From the NCBI GenBank assembly GCA_036346255.1, contig CM070639.1:31712165-31776164 (forward strand): a stretch of DNA of 64,000 nt, written 5' to 3'. Origin of the DNA: Ampelocalamus luodianensis. Its lineage: Eukaryota > Streptophyta > Magnoliopsida > Poales > Poaceae. Within the stretch, counting starts at the first letter, position 1; each line of letters begins with the position of its first letter. Shown here piece by piece: positions 11,401 through 24,479 of this stretch. The notes beneath the pieces were generated by a model that was not told the DNA's origin, made no database searches, and saw only the letters and a list, made by a program, of their open reading frames with translations. Made by a program: the position numbers and the translations under genes.

Positions 11401-13549
11401 ATCCAAATTGTGCAAAATCAATTTTGTTAAATTCATCTGTTAGTATACTTTCATATAAAATAGGATTTGAGCATGTTCATAATTCTGTAAAATGATTTGT
11501 ATTAGATTTACAACTTAGAAAAATCATAAGTAAATGTGTATAACTCCAAAATTAGTAAATCCAACTTTGCTGTTATTAGGATGTCATAATCTACCTTCTA
11601 TAAAAATTTCAGACCTTAGATCATTCTGGAAAATTTCGTCATGAACAGTATTAATTATTAATTAGGTTGTTATATGCTGAGAAGGAGCATTTTGCTCATA
11701 TCTTTTGCATGCTTAGTCCTAATTGCATGATTCTTGTTCCTGTCACTTTATAAAATCATTCCCTAGCTGTAGTGTAAATTTTATTAGATTTGGATGTGTT
11801 TTGCTGTTGGGATTTATTTGGTGTTCTTCGTTCTTGTTTGCTTATCGCCTTTTCGCGTTAGGGTTCAAGACAATATTATTACTCTTGATATTGAGCCACA
11901 AAGAGCCATCGACTCTGACTTCACCAATGAGCAAGCGGATGTAGCATTCATTTGATCATATTGTTCCTACTATTTTCAAATGCTAATATATTGTTTGCAA
12001 ATTCTATGTATGCATTGCTATGTTGTTTTAAACTATTGTCGATAGTTGGCCTACTAGATGCATTATCAGTAGGAAATGTTTATTCCTCTACTACTGAAGC
12101 CTAGGTTACTTGCTGTGATTTTGGGTTCGCTGGATGGACCCTTGTCACTTAGTAGTTTACGTGTCTTTATGCTTAGCCATGCTTAGCTATCGGTAGAAAT
12201 GGGCAGTTATCGACTCGTCGATAACTTTGATCACACAAACTATTACTATGTGTATATTTCAGCCTTGTGCTTTGTCTAAATTGCAAAATTAAAACTGAAA
12301 ATGAAAACAATTTAGACTTGGGCACAATGGTAAGATGGTGTGATCTTTTGGGTGTGATTGGAATGGTGCCCGGGTCAATTAAGGACCGAACTACTTGTGA
12401 GTATCTGTTATCCGAGCATTACAGTGCGTGCTAACCACACTAGAGGGATATGGGACCTCTCTTAGAGTACTTTGGGTGTGTTAATTAATGAGTCGCGTGG
12501 TGGGTTGCATATTTGATTATATGCAACATGGACACGCTGTAGGAGGAGAACACGCAGAGGCCGGTGTATCTTGCTCCACGATGGGTCCTTGTGATCCATA
12601 TTTCGTCAGATCACTAAGGATTAACCCCATACGTGCGCCTCTTGATTAGCATGTTCCATTGGAAAGGGTTCAGTAGGACTTAGCGTCTTGGCATACCAAA
12701 GGAAGTGTGCTTAATAGCTTGGCAAAAGGCGGTGCAAGTGTGGGTACATTGGTACACCCTGCAGGATTAAAACTATTCGAATAGCCTCGCCCTAGGTTAT
12801 GGACACGCTTGGATAAGCTTTTCAAGAGTTAGACTACAACTTTTAAAATTAAAACTTGATGGTGGTATGAATCGAGGATTCATGCTATGTTGTGGTGGCT
12901 TTGGGAAAGTCACTCCTAGGTGGATACTTGTTACTTATGATTACTCGTTGTTATTTAAATGCTTAAAAACAGATTTTACAAACTGTTGTTCAATCTATTA
13001 CAATATTGCAAATGAAACTTGCTTTATGCGTCCAAAGAACCATATAACCACATTCCTTTGAATACAGCTTTCATGTAGCTATGTATAGGCTTGCTACTCG
13101 TAAGTCTTGCGAGTACATTTTTGTACTCACCTGCATTGCTTGTGTTGTGCAGAGGATGATAGTGAGTCCGATGGACCTCACTTTTGTGAGTTGTGCTGTG
13201 GCAGTCTAAGGGGCGATTAGCTTGGCGGCCCGGTCGGTTGCCCTGTGGTGTTATGTGGCTAACCGGTCGTCTTTTGGTTTAAGCCATCTTATGGCAACTT
13301 TGCTTCATTGTTACTTATTTGCTACTTATGTCATTTGGCCGGTCGGCTGTGTTGTAATAACTTATATTATGTATGTCTTTTGGTAGACTTGTTATATTCT
13401 GTTGTATGGAAATGATGCATGCTTGGAATTGATGTATGTGTGCTGCTTGTTCTGGGAGGCACATGTTCATCGAGACGCGGATTATTCTATTTGTGATACT
13501 AGAACCAGTGGAAGGTTAAGTATTACAAGTTTAATAAACCGGGTCTCCT
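8492..13549 (+). repeat. 5' LTR of gypsy-2
   Basis: It begins TGTAACATCCCAATCTTGGG and matches 18649-23681 along its whole length. The right end is slightly damaged (GGGTCTCCTG versus GGGGTCTCACA in the 3' copy). At about 5.06 kb it is unusually long. No protein-coding gene is supported inside; the 108-codon ORF at 9743-10069 starts with GTG and resembles nothing I know. Confidence 0.9.
9636..9641 (+). promoter_or_regulatory. Candidate TATA box of the gypsy-2 LTR
   Basis: TATAAA in the context GGCTTTATAAACACTCTCAAG, preserved in the other LTR at 19789-19794. Conservation in both LTRs and the AC-rich start-site-like sequence about 30 bp downstream suggest the LTR promoter. This is inference. 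Confidence 0.45.
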
Positions 13550-13554
13550 GAGCT

Positions 13555-13566
13555 TAGTATCGAGCC
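13555..13566 (+). other. Primer binding site of gypsy-2
   Basis: TAGTATCGAGCC sits a few bases after the 5' LTR and corresponds to TGGTATC(A)GAGCC, the tRNA-iMet site, with one substitution and one missing base. Confidence 0.6.
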
Positions 13567-14274
13567 ATCTTGACTGTGAGAAACCCCTAGCTTGGTCGTC
13601 CCTAGTATATTTTGAAAACCTACTTTCCAAATATCAGTGCTTCCCTGGAAATCTTAAGTAAGTTTTCAGATTTTACTCCTCATCTATCTTAGTTTGCTCC
13701 TCTCACCTCATTCTAAACTAAATTTGAAAGCTGAGTTTTCCTCTCATCTCCCTTCAAAAGATAGTTGTTAACCGAGTAAATTGGTTTGGGTAAACCATGA
13801 GAGTTATAAAATGAAAGTGTTGACTGTCTTGAGAAGATTAGGGGCAATTGGAAGCTGCAAATTTCGGCCAGAAGTTGAATAGGAAAATCTGGACAGCAAG
13901 CAAGACAATTTCTGGACAGCTAGCATTTAGGTAGTAAAAGTGCTGAAATGAGAGGTTAATTCCACTAAAACTTGTGGGGATAACAGGGTAAGAAGTGATA
14001 TGAATTAGCTAAGAGTCTAACCATTCTTTAGTAAATATCTCACCCTGTTCCTAGCTGTTTCGAATAGAAGTTAATGTTCTGAAATTTCCTTCCTGAAAAA
14101 TTGATTACTCGTTTTTCCATACGAGTTAGTCATAATAGGAAGGTGGTTGTTATCTTTATGATCTTGCTGTAATTTTATGTGGTTACTTGAGCTTTAAAAG
14201 GTTGTTTTGTTTAGAGGTTAGTTGTCTTCTTTGTCTCTGTTCGGAGTTGTGTTTAACCTATTTTTGTGGAACAG

Positions 14275-15400
14275 ATGACAAGAACCACCATAACGATCGG
14301 CCATACTGGTTCCGATGAGGAGCTTCCCCTCCTCCGACCATGGTCGAGGTTACGCTCAGACGAGCGGAATCGCATAGACCGGACCGGATCTTGGAGGTCA
14401 TTGCGAGGAACACCTCGCTCCGCCGCCGCCAGATCTGGAGGTGGTGGCCACCGGCCTCGTGGTGGGCTTGCGGAGTTCCTCCGCACGCAGCCACCCACTC
14501 TCTCGATCCGAGGATCCACTCGACGCGGATGATTGGTCTGCGTCTTGTTGAGCGAAAGCTCAATATCGCCGATGCCGGGGAGCAGAGCGGGCACTCTTTG
14601 CATCCCATCGGCTTGAGGGTGCGGACTATCTTGGTGGGAGAACTTTCGCCATGCAGCCCGCAGCCACGTTGTCTCGTGGGATGAGTTTCGATCTGCTTTT
14701 CGTCGGGCCCACATTCCGGATGGCCTGATGAAGCTCAAGAAGAAGGAGTTTCTTGCGCTTAAGCAGGGGCGCAAGTCTGTCTCGGAGTATCTTTACGAGT
14801 TTAACCACTTGGCTCGTTATGCCCGGAGAGGTGGCCTCTGATGAGGATAAACAGGAGAAGTTCATGGATGGTTTGTCCGAGGAGCTGCAGGACAAGCTAT
14901 CTATTGTGGACTTTGCTGACTTCCAGGCCTTGGTTGACAAGGCAATCGTCGCTGAGCACAAGGCGAAGGCGCTGGGTGAGTCCGCAAGCGCAAGTGGAGG
15001 CCCATCGGTCACTGGCAAGCGGCCTCACTCGCCCCGTGTTGGGCCCGCACGATGGCTCGTGCTTTGGCTTCGCCACCGCTGAGGCCGTCGGCGCCAATTG
15101 CTCGTCCCCGCAGCCGTGAGCCACCCACGCACTGCGACAGCAAAGAAGAGTTGCGCTCGCAACCCGGCCATCGGCGTTACCGCCGCCGCAACAAGAAGGG
15201 TCACTATGCTAGCATTGCCCTCGAGGATTGGAGCAGCCCCTCGTCCTAATGGAGGACGCGGGAATGGTCACACACGACTGAAGGTGATCCGAAGACTCGT
15301 GGTGTCGGGTGGTCGAGTCAACCACATCTCGCGGAGGAGGCTCAGAGGCACCGACGTTGTGTTGGGTACGTTCCTTGTTAGCTATCGCCCTGCTGCGGTA
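14275..15400 (+). pseudogene. gag of gypsy-2, frameshifted
   Basis: ATG at 14275 follows the leader. Recognisable pieces are ILEVIARNTS near 14390, the capsid-like segment (KKKEFLALKQGRKSVSEYLY near 14740-14800; EEVASDED...KFMDGLSEELQDKLSI read across frames near 14830-14910), and a degraded zinc knuckle near 15180 (RNKKGHYAS). The closest relative in the window is the better-preserved gag of gypsy-3 (37951-39060). It encodes the particle-forming protein of the element. The reading frame changes several times, so it is non-functional as written. Confidence 0.75.
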
Positions 15401-18400
15401 TTGTTTGACTCGAGCTTCACATTCCTTTATTTCGAGATCATTTGTCGCTTGATTGTGACCTTCCTTTGTTCCTTTGGGGATTCCTTTGCTTATTCACTCT
15501 CCGGAGCGGAAATGAGCGATCAAGAATGTCGGGCGTTCCTATCAATATTGAAGGAGTGGAATTCTTGGCGAATCTCATCTTACTTGATTCGCGCGCCTAG
15601 ATGTGATTCTTGGTATGGATTGGTTGTCCCAACACTTGGGGCAAATCGATTGTGCCGGAAGATGGTTTTCCTCACTAGTCCTCGGCGAGCAAGTTGGGAT
15701 TTCACCGCATTGCAGAGGCCACACCTTTGTGCCCTTGAAGCTAAGCCACCATGGAGATTCGAGGATGTGCCCTGATCGTGACTTTGTGGACGTCTTCCCG
15801 AAGATTTGCTCGGTATGCCTCGATTCGAGACTTGGAGTTTGTTATTGAGCTGCTGCCGTGCATCGCCCAGATTTCAAAGGCGCCGTGCGAATGCCTCCTA
15901 ATGAGTTGGAGGAGCAAGAAGCGATTAGGTGAGCTTCAAGCAAAGGCTTCATCCGTCCTAGCTCATCTCCTTGGGGTTGTCCAGTTATTTTTGTGAAGAA
16001 GAAGGACAAGACCTGCGATGTGTGTTGATTACCGTCCGCAATGAAGTGATGGTGAAAAACAAATATCCTTTGCCTCGTATTGATGATCTCTTTGACCAGC
16101 TTGGTGGAGCTTGTGTGTTCTCCAAGATTGACTTGAGATTGGGGTACCATCAAGTCGGATCAGTGAGATATTCCTAAGGCGGCGTTCACTACTCGTTATG
16201 GCCCTTACGAGTACATCGTCATGTCCTTCGGCTTGACCAATGCTCCACTTTGTTCATGAATCTTATGAACTTCGGTGTTCATGGAGTATTTGGATAAGTT
16301 TGTTGTGGTTTTCATTGGCGACATTCTTATCTACTCCAAGAGTGAAGAAGAGCATCTTGAGCATCTGCAGATTGTATTGGGAAAAGCTGCGTGAGCATGT
16401 TTGTATGCTAAGTTCGGCAAGTGCGAGTTCGGTTGAAGGAAGTGGCATTCTTGGGCCATGTTCTTTGTGAGTGGTGTCATGATAGATCCTAGCAAGCTCA
16501 GCGATGTTCTATCTTGGGGCAGCCAAGTCGATCCACCGATGTGAGGAGTTTCCTTGGTTTAGCGGGCTACTACCGCGCTTTATCGAGAACTTCTCCAAAA
16601 TTGCTAAGCCCATGACCGAATTGCTCAAGAAAGAAAAGAAATTCGTGTGGTCATCGCTTGTGATTTGAGTTTTCAAGAACTCAAAAGGCGATTGACGTCG
16701 ACAAAGTGCTTGTTCTCCCGATGTGCATAAGAGCTTTGACATTTATTGTGATGCCTCTCGGCGAGGACTTGGTGTGTTCTTATGCAAGAAGGCAAGGTAG
16801 TGGCCTATGCATCGAGCGATTGAGGCCTCATGAACTCAACTACCCTACCCATGATTTGGAGTTAGGCTGCAGTGGTTCATGCACTCAAGATTTGGCGGCA
16901 TTACCTCATTGGCAACCTTGTGAGGTGTATTTCGATCACAAGAGCTTGAAATATTTGTTCACCCAGCCAGATCTGAACCTCAGGCAGAGGAGATGGTTGG
17001 AATTGATCAAGGATTATGATATGGGCATTCAGTATCACCCGGGCAAGGCTAATGTTGTTGCGGATGCACTCAGTCGCAAGGTGTATTGCAATACCTTGTC
17101 ACTTCAAGAGCAACAACCTACCCTTCTCGAAGAATTTCAGCGGCTTAATTTGGGATTGGTTGAGCATGGTTCTCTTGCTACCTTGGTTGTGCAACCGACT
17201 TTGGTGGAACAAATCAAGGCTGCCCAGCAGACAGATGTTGGTGTGATCCAAATCAAGCAGAACATCAAGAATGGGACAGCTAAGTGCTTTTCTGAGGATG
17301 AGCACGGTGTTGTGTGGTTTGGACAGCGTCTTGTGGTTCCGAAGGTCATGGAATTGCGGGATTTGATTCTCCGCGAGGCCCATGACTCCCCTTTGTCTAT
17401 CCATCCTGGAGCTACCAAGATGTATCAAGACCTTCGACAGAGATTCTGGTGGACTCGCATGAAGCGCGAGATCGCCAGGTTCGTTGCCGAGTGCGACGTG
17501 TGCTGTCGTGTCAAGGCTGAACATCAGCGTCCAGCGAGCCTTCTTGACCTTTGCCGCACGAGAATGGAAGTGGGATTCCGTTGGTATGGACTTCATCACC
17601 GGTCTGCCCGCGTGCTTCTTACGGGAAGGATGCTATCTGGGGTGTCATTGATCGATTGAAAAAGGTGGCACATTTTACGCCAAGGCGTACCAATCTCGGT
17701 GTTAGTCGGTGGCGGATCTCTATGTGTCTCGCATTGTATGTTTGCATGGTGTGCCACGAGCGATTGTGTCGGATCGTGGTTCTCTTTTCACCTCTCGCTT
17801 TTGGCATAATCGCAAAGCGATGGGTACACGCCTTTTTTCGATTCGACTTATCATCCTCAAACCGATGGTCGACGAGAGAGTCAACCAAGTGTTGGAAGAT
17901 ATGCTCCGTGCTCGTGTTCTTTCCTATGGAAAGAAGTGGGAGAAGTGCTTGCCGTTTGCGAGTTCTCCTACAACAACGATTTCAAGCTAGTCTTGGCATG
18001 GCACCGTTGAGGCTTTGTATGGGAGGAAGTGTAGAACCCCATTGAACTGGTCGGAAGCGGTGGCGTCGGTTCTTGGGCGATTCCATCAATGAGGCGAAAG
18101 TCGAGTCGAGTTGATTCGTGAGCATTTGCGCGTGGCCGATCCGAGCAAAAGAGCTATGCGGATCGTCGTCGTCGGGAGTTGAGCTTTGAGCCCAATGACT
18201 TTGTTTATCTCAAGGTCTCACCCTTGAAGGGCCATCGGCGTTTTGGCATCAAGGGCAAGTTAGCTCCTCGATATGTTGGGCCTTATCGCATCATCGAGAG
18301 GATTGGAGTGTTGCATCTGATTGGAGTTGCCGGCTTCACTTGAGGGTGTGCACGGCGTGTTCCATGTGTCACACTTGAAGAAGTGCCTCCGTGTTCGGTT

Positions 18401-18620
18401 GAGGAAACTCCGTTGGAAAATCTCGATGTGCAAGAAAATTTGACCTATCATGAGCATCCTGTTCGTATTCTCGAAGAATCTGAACGAAGGACAAGGAACC
18501 GTGTCATCAAGTTCCTTAAGGTTCAGTGGTCAAACCATTACGAAGATGAGGCAACTTGGGAGCGCGAAGATCGTCTTCGTGCAGTTACCCATCCTTCTTC
18601 TCCGAGTAAAGCGAGAATCT
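15395..18620 (+). pseudogene. pol of gypsy-2: protease to chromodomain
   Basis: The protease motif is damaged: the text near 15405 reads FDSSFTF where FDSGASHSF is expected. RT pieces are NKYPLPRIDDLFDQLGGACV (15971-16177) and FIGDILIY near 16313. The longest open piece (16706-17659, 317 residues) carries the RNase H end (RPHELNYPTHDLEL, DHKSLKYLFTQPDLNLRQRR), the linker and the integrase HHCC zone (HPGATKMYQDLRQRFWW; CDVCCRVKAEHQRPA). The integrase core continues in other frames (IVSDRGSLFTSRFW near 17760). A chromodomain-like end, FLKVQWSNHYEDEATWERED, finishes near 18620. Confidence 0.85.
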
Positions 18621-18634
18621 GGGCGAGATTCTTG

Positions 18635-18648
18635 TAAGGGGGAGGTTT
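18635..18648 (+). other. Polypurine tract of gypsy-2
   Basis: GTAAGGGGGAGGTT directly precedes TGTAACATCC of the 3' LTR. The PPT primes plus-strand DNA synthesis. Confidence 0.7.
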
Positions 18649-21600
18649 TGTAACATCCCAATCTTGGGCTTGTGTTTCAAATGTAAGAAAATCAGTATGA
18701 ATTAAAACTTTTTCTTACATCATGTATTTCCTGTTGTGCCAAACAATTCTTGTACAAGGGATTATGGAAATACATTGTCACAAGTCTAGTTGATCCAAAT
18801 CTTGACATTCCAAAACAATTTTGTCAAATTTTGTGATCATCCTCTGGAAATATTTTCCTAAGTCTGTGATGGTATGTGACCCTCTGAAAAATTTCACAAT
18901 TTTTATAAATTGTTTGAATATTTTTAGAAGCGATCAAACTTGTTTGACTCTCAGTCAAACATTAAAGCAGAGCCTTGCAGAATTTTGGAGATTTATTCAC
19001 AGTATAAAAACCTCTGAAAATTTTGCACAAGGTTAATATCTGAGTTAGCAAGCTCTGTAAAAATTTATAATTTTTGGAGTTAATTTGCTATCTCAAATAA
19101 ATCATTAAAAGTCTCTGTTCTTATTTCAAAGTCAAAATTGTTTTCTTGTTACTTGGGTTCGAGTCGGACTCGGGCTCGAGCCAAATTGATTCGGTCGATC
19201 AACTAAGCGCACCGAGCCACTCTTTAAAGCGCGTTGGATCTCAACCGTTGGATCTATATCGCACGGCCGCGCGTGTAACCCTTCGGACCTTCCGGTTGCA
19301 AGTTTGAATGTCAGCCGTTAGATCTCCATCCAACCGTTGAGATTTCCGAATCCCGGACCCTCGGTTGCATTCTTGAATCGAGCCGTTGGATTAAGATCCA
19401 ACGCCGCGTGTCCTCCGTTGTAAATTGCGTTTGCGACGTGGGGCTATCTCGAGCCGTTCATTTCTAATCGTAGGGCTCGAACCCTCCGATGTGTTTAAAG
19501 CCGAGGCGTGGCACTATCTCGGCCGTCCGATTTAGATCGTGGGGCTGTGAATCGCCCGAGCTTTTCGTGGTCATCTTCAACCTCCGTAGTGCGAGCAACG
19601 AGGCAAGGCATGGAGATGTCATTTCATGCTCCCTAAAGCCACCCTAGTCAACATTATGGGTATGGGAGACATTTTGAGCCATGCCATGCCCTAGTGCACG
19701 GCTATTATCTTTTCCATGTCGTGCGCATTGTGCTTTGTGTTTTTGCTTAGAAAGATGTGTGGTGCAAACCCTAATGCTTTCATGGCTTTATAAACACTCT
19801 CAAGACCTCCTGGTATTTCTTTAGACCACCATCAAGCTTCATTCTCAATATTGGAGCTTAACACCTCAAAAATGGCAAATCGCCATTGTTGACCCGTGGA
19901 GCTCCATTGGTGTTCTTGGTGTTCCAGTGGTCCTCCTTCACGTTTCTTTGCCCTAACCTTATCTATTTACTTCCTTGAACATTTCCCCTCACTTAATTTT
20001 GGATTTGATTCTCAGGAATTGTCCAATTTGGGGTTTGTTCAAATTCGGCCGAAATTGGTCATCTTCTTCCTCAGCTCAGGTGAGTGCTCCATTTTCCAAT
20101 TAATGGCTCATGTATCTTCTGTGGGCCTTTATGAAGCTATTTTGATGCTTTGGAATCACTCATTTGGCTCAGGGTATCTATCTCGGGTTTTCTTCTCCAA
20201 GTCCGTGAGCTTTCCTGCGTGATCTAGCAACTCAGGCCATCTTTGAAGCTTCTTGTCACTAAGGTAGCTTCTTATTAGTCCTTAGAAGCTTTGGCACCGC
20301 ATCCTAGGCTTGCGGTGGAGCTCATCGCGATTTTCGTGTTTAGCGATAGCTCCCATTTTCGTTTTCCGGCTGGCCGCGTTCTAGTCCTTCGCCGCGGTGA
20401 GAATGCTACCATTAGATTCGTTGTGCTATGCGAATCCATTTTGGTCCTTGGTGGCGCGCATGCGCGGTGTCGCCGCGATTTGCCGTTGAAACCACTCGGG
20501 TTTTCTTGACGCGGCGCTCTGTTTCGTCACTTAATTAGGACACATTAATTACCAATCATTAGTTATTAATTATGTCTTAATCATTGTCGTTGAGCCACTA
20601 ACGATGGGCCCAATATCCTTAAATCACTCTGCGGTTCAATCTCGCATCGTTCGACATCATTAATGTTAATCATTGGTTAATTAATGCGTCGGCATTTAAT
20701 CTGTATCGAAATCTCCTGCTGGTTATTGACTTGTGGGCGAGGGGTTAAAATCAAATTCCGTATTCATTAGTGCCTAGTTAATGGTAATCATTAGAATCTT
20801 TAATCATGTCCTAACCGCCACTCTCGATCGTTGACAAGTGGGCTCGATGCACTTGTGTGTGCGTGGGTTAAACGTAGCGTGGGTGACTCAAAGTCAGCGA
20901 CATGCGGTCCCACATGTCAAGATCTCTCTTTGAACCGCGATCAATAGCCGCCGTTCATTTTTAGATCTGCGGCCCGATCTTTGTGTGCGTTCGGACCCTC
21001 CGGATGCCTTGATCGTTCTCGATCGTCGATCTTTCGATCAACGGTGAGATCGTGTATGCGGACCGCGTTGGTGCGCTCTGGACAATGCATCTGCGGTCTG
21101 CGGTGGGATTGGTAATGCAAGCGCTGCCGATCTTGATCCAACGGTGGCCTGGATCGTGATCGCTCGATTAGGCGCGGCGCGTTTGTTTTGGCGTGCGTGA
21201 GCCATAGGATTTTAGATCTAGGTTGGGAGTTGTCCACGTCTTTTTCTATTATTTGAGTTTGTCTGTATTTCGGTAAGTATTTGTTTAACAACTGAAAATG
21301 ATGTAAAAACTTTAGAAACTCATAACTAATTCATTTTAACTGCTTTTTAAGATAATTCCAACTGTAATAAATTTTGTTATCACTTTAGTTTATTATAAAA
21401 ATGGATTTAAGCATGTTGTAGTAGCAGAAAATTGTATAACTAGGAATAACTCGATTTCTGTCATTTTGGATATTCCAGAAATAGTTTTAATCTTGAAAAA
21501 TGCATATCTTTTTCTGTATAAATCCAAATTGCGTAAAACCAATTTTGTTAAATTCGTCTGTTAGTATACTTTCATATAAAATAGGATTTGAGCATGGTCA

Positions 21601-23681
21601 TGATTCTGTAAAATGATTTGTACTAGATTTACAACTTAGAAAAATCATGAGTAAATGTGTATAACTCCAAAATTAGTAAATCCAACTTTGCTGTTATTAG
21701 GATGTCATAATCTACCTCCTATAGAAATTTCAGACCTTAGATCACTCTAGAAAATTTTGCCATGAACAGTGCTAATTATTAATTAGGTTGTTATATGCTG
21801 AGAAGGAGCATTTTGCTCATATCTTTTGCATGCTTAGTCCTAATTGCATGATTCTTGTTCCTATCATTGTCTTAGATCATTCCCTAGCTGTAGTGTGAAT
21901 TTTATTAGTTTTGGATGTGTTTTTTGTTGGAGTTTATTTGGTGTTCTTCGTTCTTATTTGCTTATCGCCTTTTAGCGTTAGGTTAGAAGATAATATTATT
22001 AATCTTGATATTGAGCCACAGTGACCATCGGACTCGCACTTCACCAGAGCAAGCGGATGTAGCATTCATTTGATCATATTGTTCCTACTATTTTCAAAGT
22101 CTAATATATTGTTTGCAAATTCTATGTATGCATTGCTATGTTGTTTTAAACTATTGTCGATAGTTGGCCTACTAGATGCATTATCGTGAGGAAATGTTTA
22201 TTCCTCTACTCTGAAGCCTAGGTTACTTGTTGTGATTTTGGGTTATTTGGATGGACCCTTGTCACTTAGTAGTTTACGTGTCATTATGCTTAGCCATGCT
22301 TAGCTATCGGTAGAAATGGGCGATTATCGACTTGTCGATAACCTTGATCACACAAACTGTTATAATATGTATATTTCAGCCTTGTGCTTTGTCTAAATTG
22401 CAAAACTAAAAGCGAAAATGAAAACAATTTAGACTTGGGCACAATGGTATGATGGTGTGATCTTTTGGGTGTGATTGGAATGGTGCCCGGGTCAATTAAG
22501 GACCGAACTACTTGTGAGTATCATTATCCGAGCATTTTGTGCGTGCTAACCACACTAGAGGAAATGGGACCTCTCTTAGTGAGTACTTTGGGTTGTGTTA
22601 ATTAATGAGTCGCGTGGTGGGTTGCATATTTGATCATATGCAACATGGACACGCTTGTAGGGAGGGGAACACCGCGAGGCGGTTTATCTTGCTCCACGTA
22701 TGGGTCCTTGTGATCCATATTTCGTCGGCAGATCACTAAGGATTAACCCCATCGTGCGTCTCTTGATTAGCATATTCCATTGGAAAGGGTTCAGTAGGAC
22801 TTAGCCGTGCTTGGCATACCAAAGGAAGTGTGCTTAATAGCTTGGCAAAAGGCGATGCAAGTGTGGGTACATTGGTACACCCTGCGAGGATTAAAACTAT
22901 TCGAATAGCCTCGTCCTAGGTTATGGACACGCTTGGATAAGCTTTTCAAGAGTTAGACTACAACCTTTTTAAATTAAAACTTGTTGGGTGGTATGAATCG
23001 AGTGATTCATGCTATGTTGTGGTGACTTCGGGAAAGTCACTTCTAGGTGGATACTTGTTACTTATGCTTACTCATTTGTTATTTAAATGCTTAAAAACAG
23101 ATTTTACAAACTCATTGTTCAATCTATTATAATATTGCAAATGAAACTTGCCTTATGCGTCCAAAGAACCATAAAACCACATTCCTTTGAATACTGACTT
23201 TCATGTAGCTATGTATAGGCTTGCTACTCGTAAGTCTTGTGAGTACATTTTGTACTCACCGCATTGCTTGTGTTGTGCAGAGGATGATTGTGAGTCCGAC
23301 GGACCTCACTTTTGTGAGTTGTCTTTGTGGCGATCTAAGGGGCGATTAGCTTGGCGGCGGTCGGTTGCCCTGTGGTGTTATGTGGCTAACCTGGCCGTCT
23401 TTTGGTTTAAGCCATCTTATGGCAACTTTTGCTTCATTTATTACTTATTTGCTACTTATGCCATTTGGCCGGTCGGCTGTGTTGTAATAACTTATATTAC
23501 GTATGTCTTTTGGTAGACTTGTTATAACCTGTTGTATGGAATTGATGCATGCTTGGATTTGATGTATGTGTGCTGCTTGTTCTGGGAGGCACATATTCAT
23601 CGAGACGCGGATTATTCTATTTGTGATAATAGGACCAGAGGAAGGTTAAGTATTACAAGTTTAATAAATCGGGGTCTCACA
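18649..23681 (+). repeat. 3' LTR of gypsy-2
   Basis: About 5.03 kb, from TGTAACATCC to GGGGTCTCACA. It matches 8492-13549 collinearly. Many differences from the 5' copy are of the CAG-to-CGA kind. The ORF 19896-20222 is the LTR copy of 9743-10069 and is not taken as a gene. A TATA-like TATAAA is at 19789-19794. Confidence 0.9.
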
Positions 23682-24479
23682 TGAAGACTGTTGTTTTATT
23701 TTAACATTCTGTTCTACTCGAGTTTGGCTACTGGTCGGGACACGGAAAGCCTCCTGGTCGAAGTCTCTCCTCTCTACATGTGGTCCTGCCCACTAGAAGG
23801 AGCTTCCTAGTGACGGTCCTTTTCCTACGATCCTCGCTGCCAGTCGGATTTGAGCATGAGCACATCTCGCGAGATATTTTACAAATCTTCAATTCTTGGG
23901 ATTCGTTATGACCAGATTCGAATAATTTATAAACAAAGGTACTTATTTTTTCATTTCCTTTTTTGCATACATTCTTAATGCATATCTTCTTATCATCAAA
24001 GCCAGTCTTTGTTATATCTTCAGACTACAAGTGGTATTTCATAGTGATTCGATAATAGACAAGATCTAGACTAGTCGAAATCATCACCGTTCCGACCACA
24101 TGATTTCCTAGTATTCACTGGATCACCGTCATAAACATTATCGACACTTCTACTATGGTAATTGTTATTACTCAATTTCTTGGTCTATCGCTTTTTAGTA
24201 AGGTTCATCTACTAATATAAGCGATCGAGAACTAGAGATATATGAGTATTTAATAACATTGATAAGACAAAGCGGGATCTTCATTGATGATAAAAGGTAA
24301 GTTTCATTTTACATAGTCTAAATATTACATCCATTTACTTGTTGGGACCACGGTCAAGTTTCTTTGCGTGATGGAGATCCGACTTTCATTTCTCGGCAAC
24401 TTTCTCCGAGAGGTCTAACTTCCTCAAGAAGTTTTGTTGCTTCATTTTCAGAGCGATCAAGTCTTCAACAGCTCTAAGA

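Larger units (their letters stand above)
8492..23681 (+). mobile_element. Ty3/gypsy retrotransposon with 5-kb LTRs (gypsy-2)
   Basis: Two direct LTRs of about 5.0 kb (8492-13549 and 18649-23681) flank about 5.1 kb of gag-pol. Total length is 15.2 kb, so LTRs make up two thirds of it. Gag, PR, RT, RH, IN and the chromodomain-like tail are all recognisable but frameshifted. The 3' LTR follows a PPT (AAGGGGGAGG). The expected 5-bp target duplication is not seen: the left flank is AATCT, the right flank TGAAG. The left neighbour is a gypsy-1 LTR, the right neighbour an unrelated LTR element. Confidence 0.9.
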
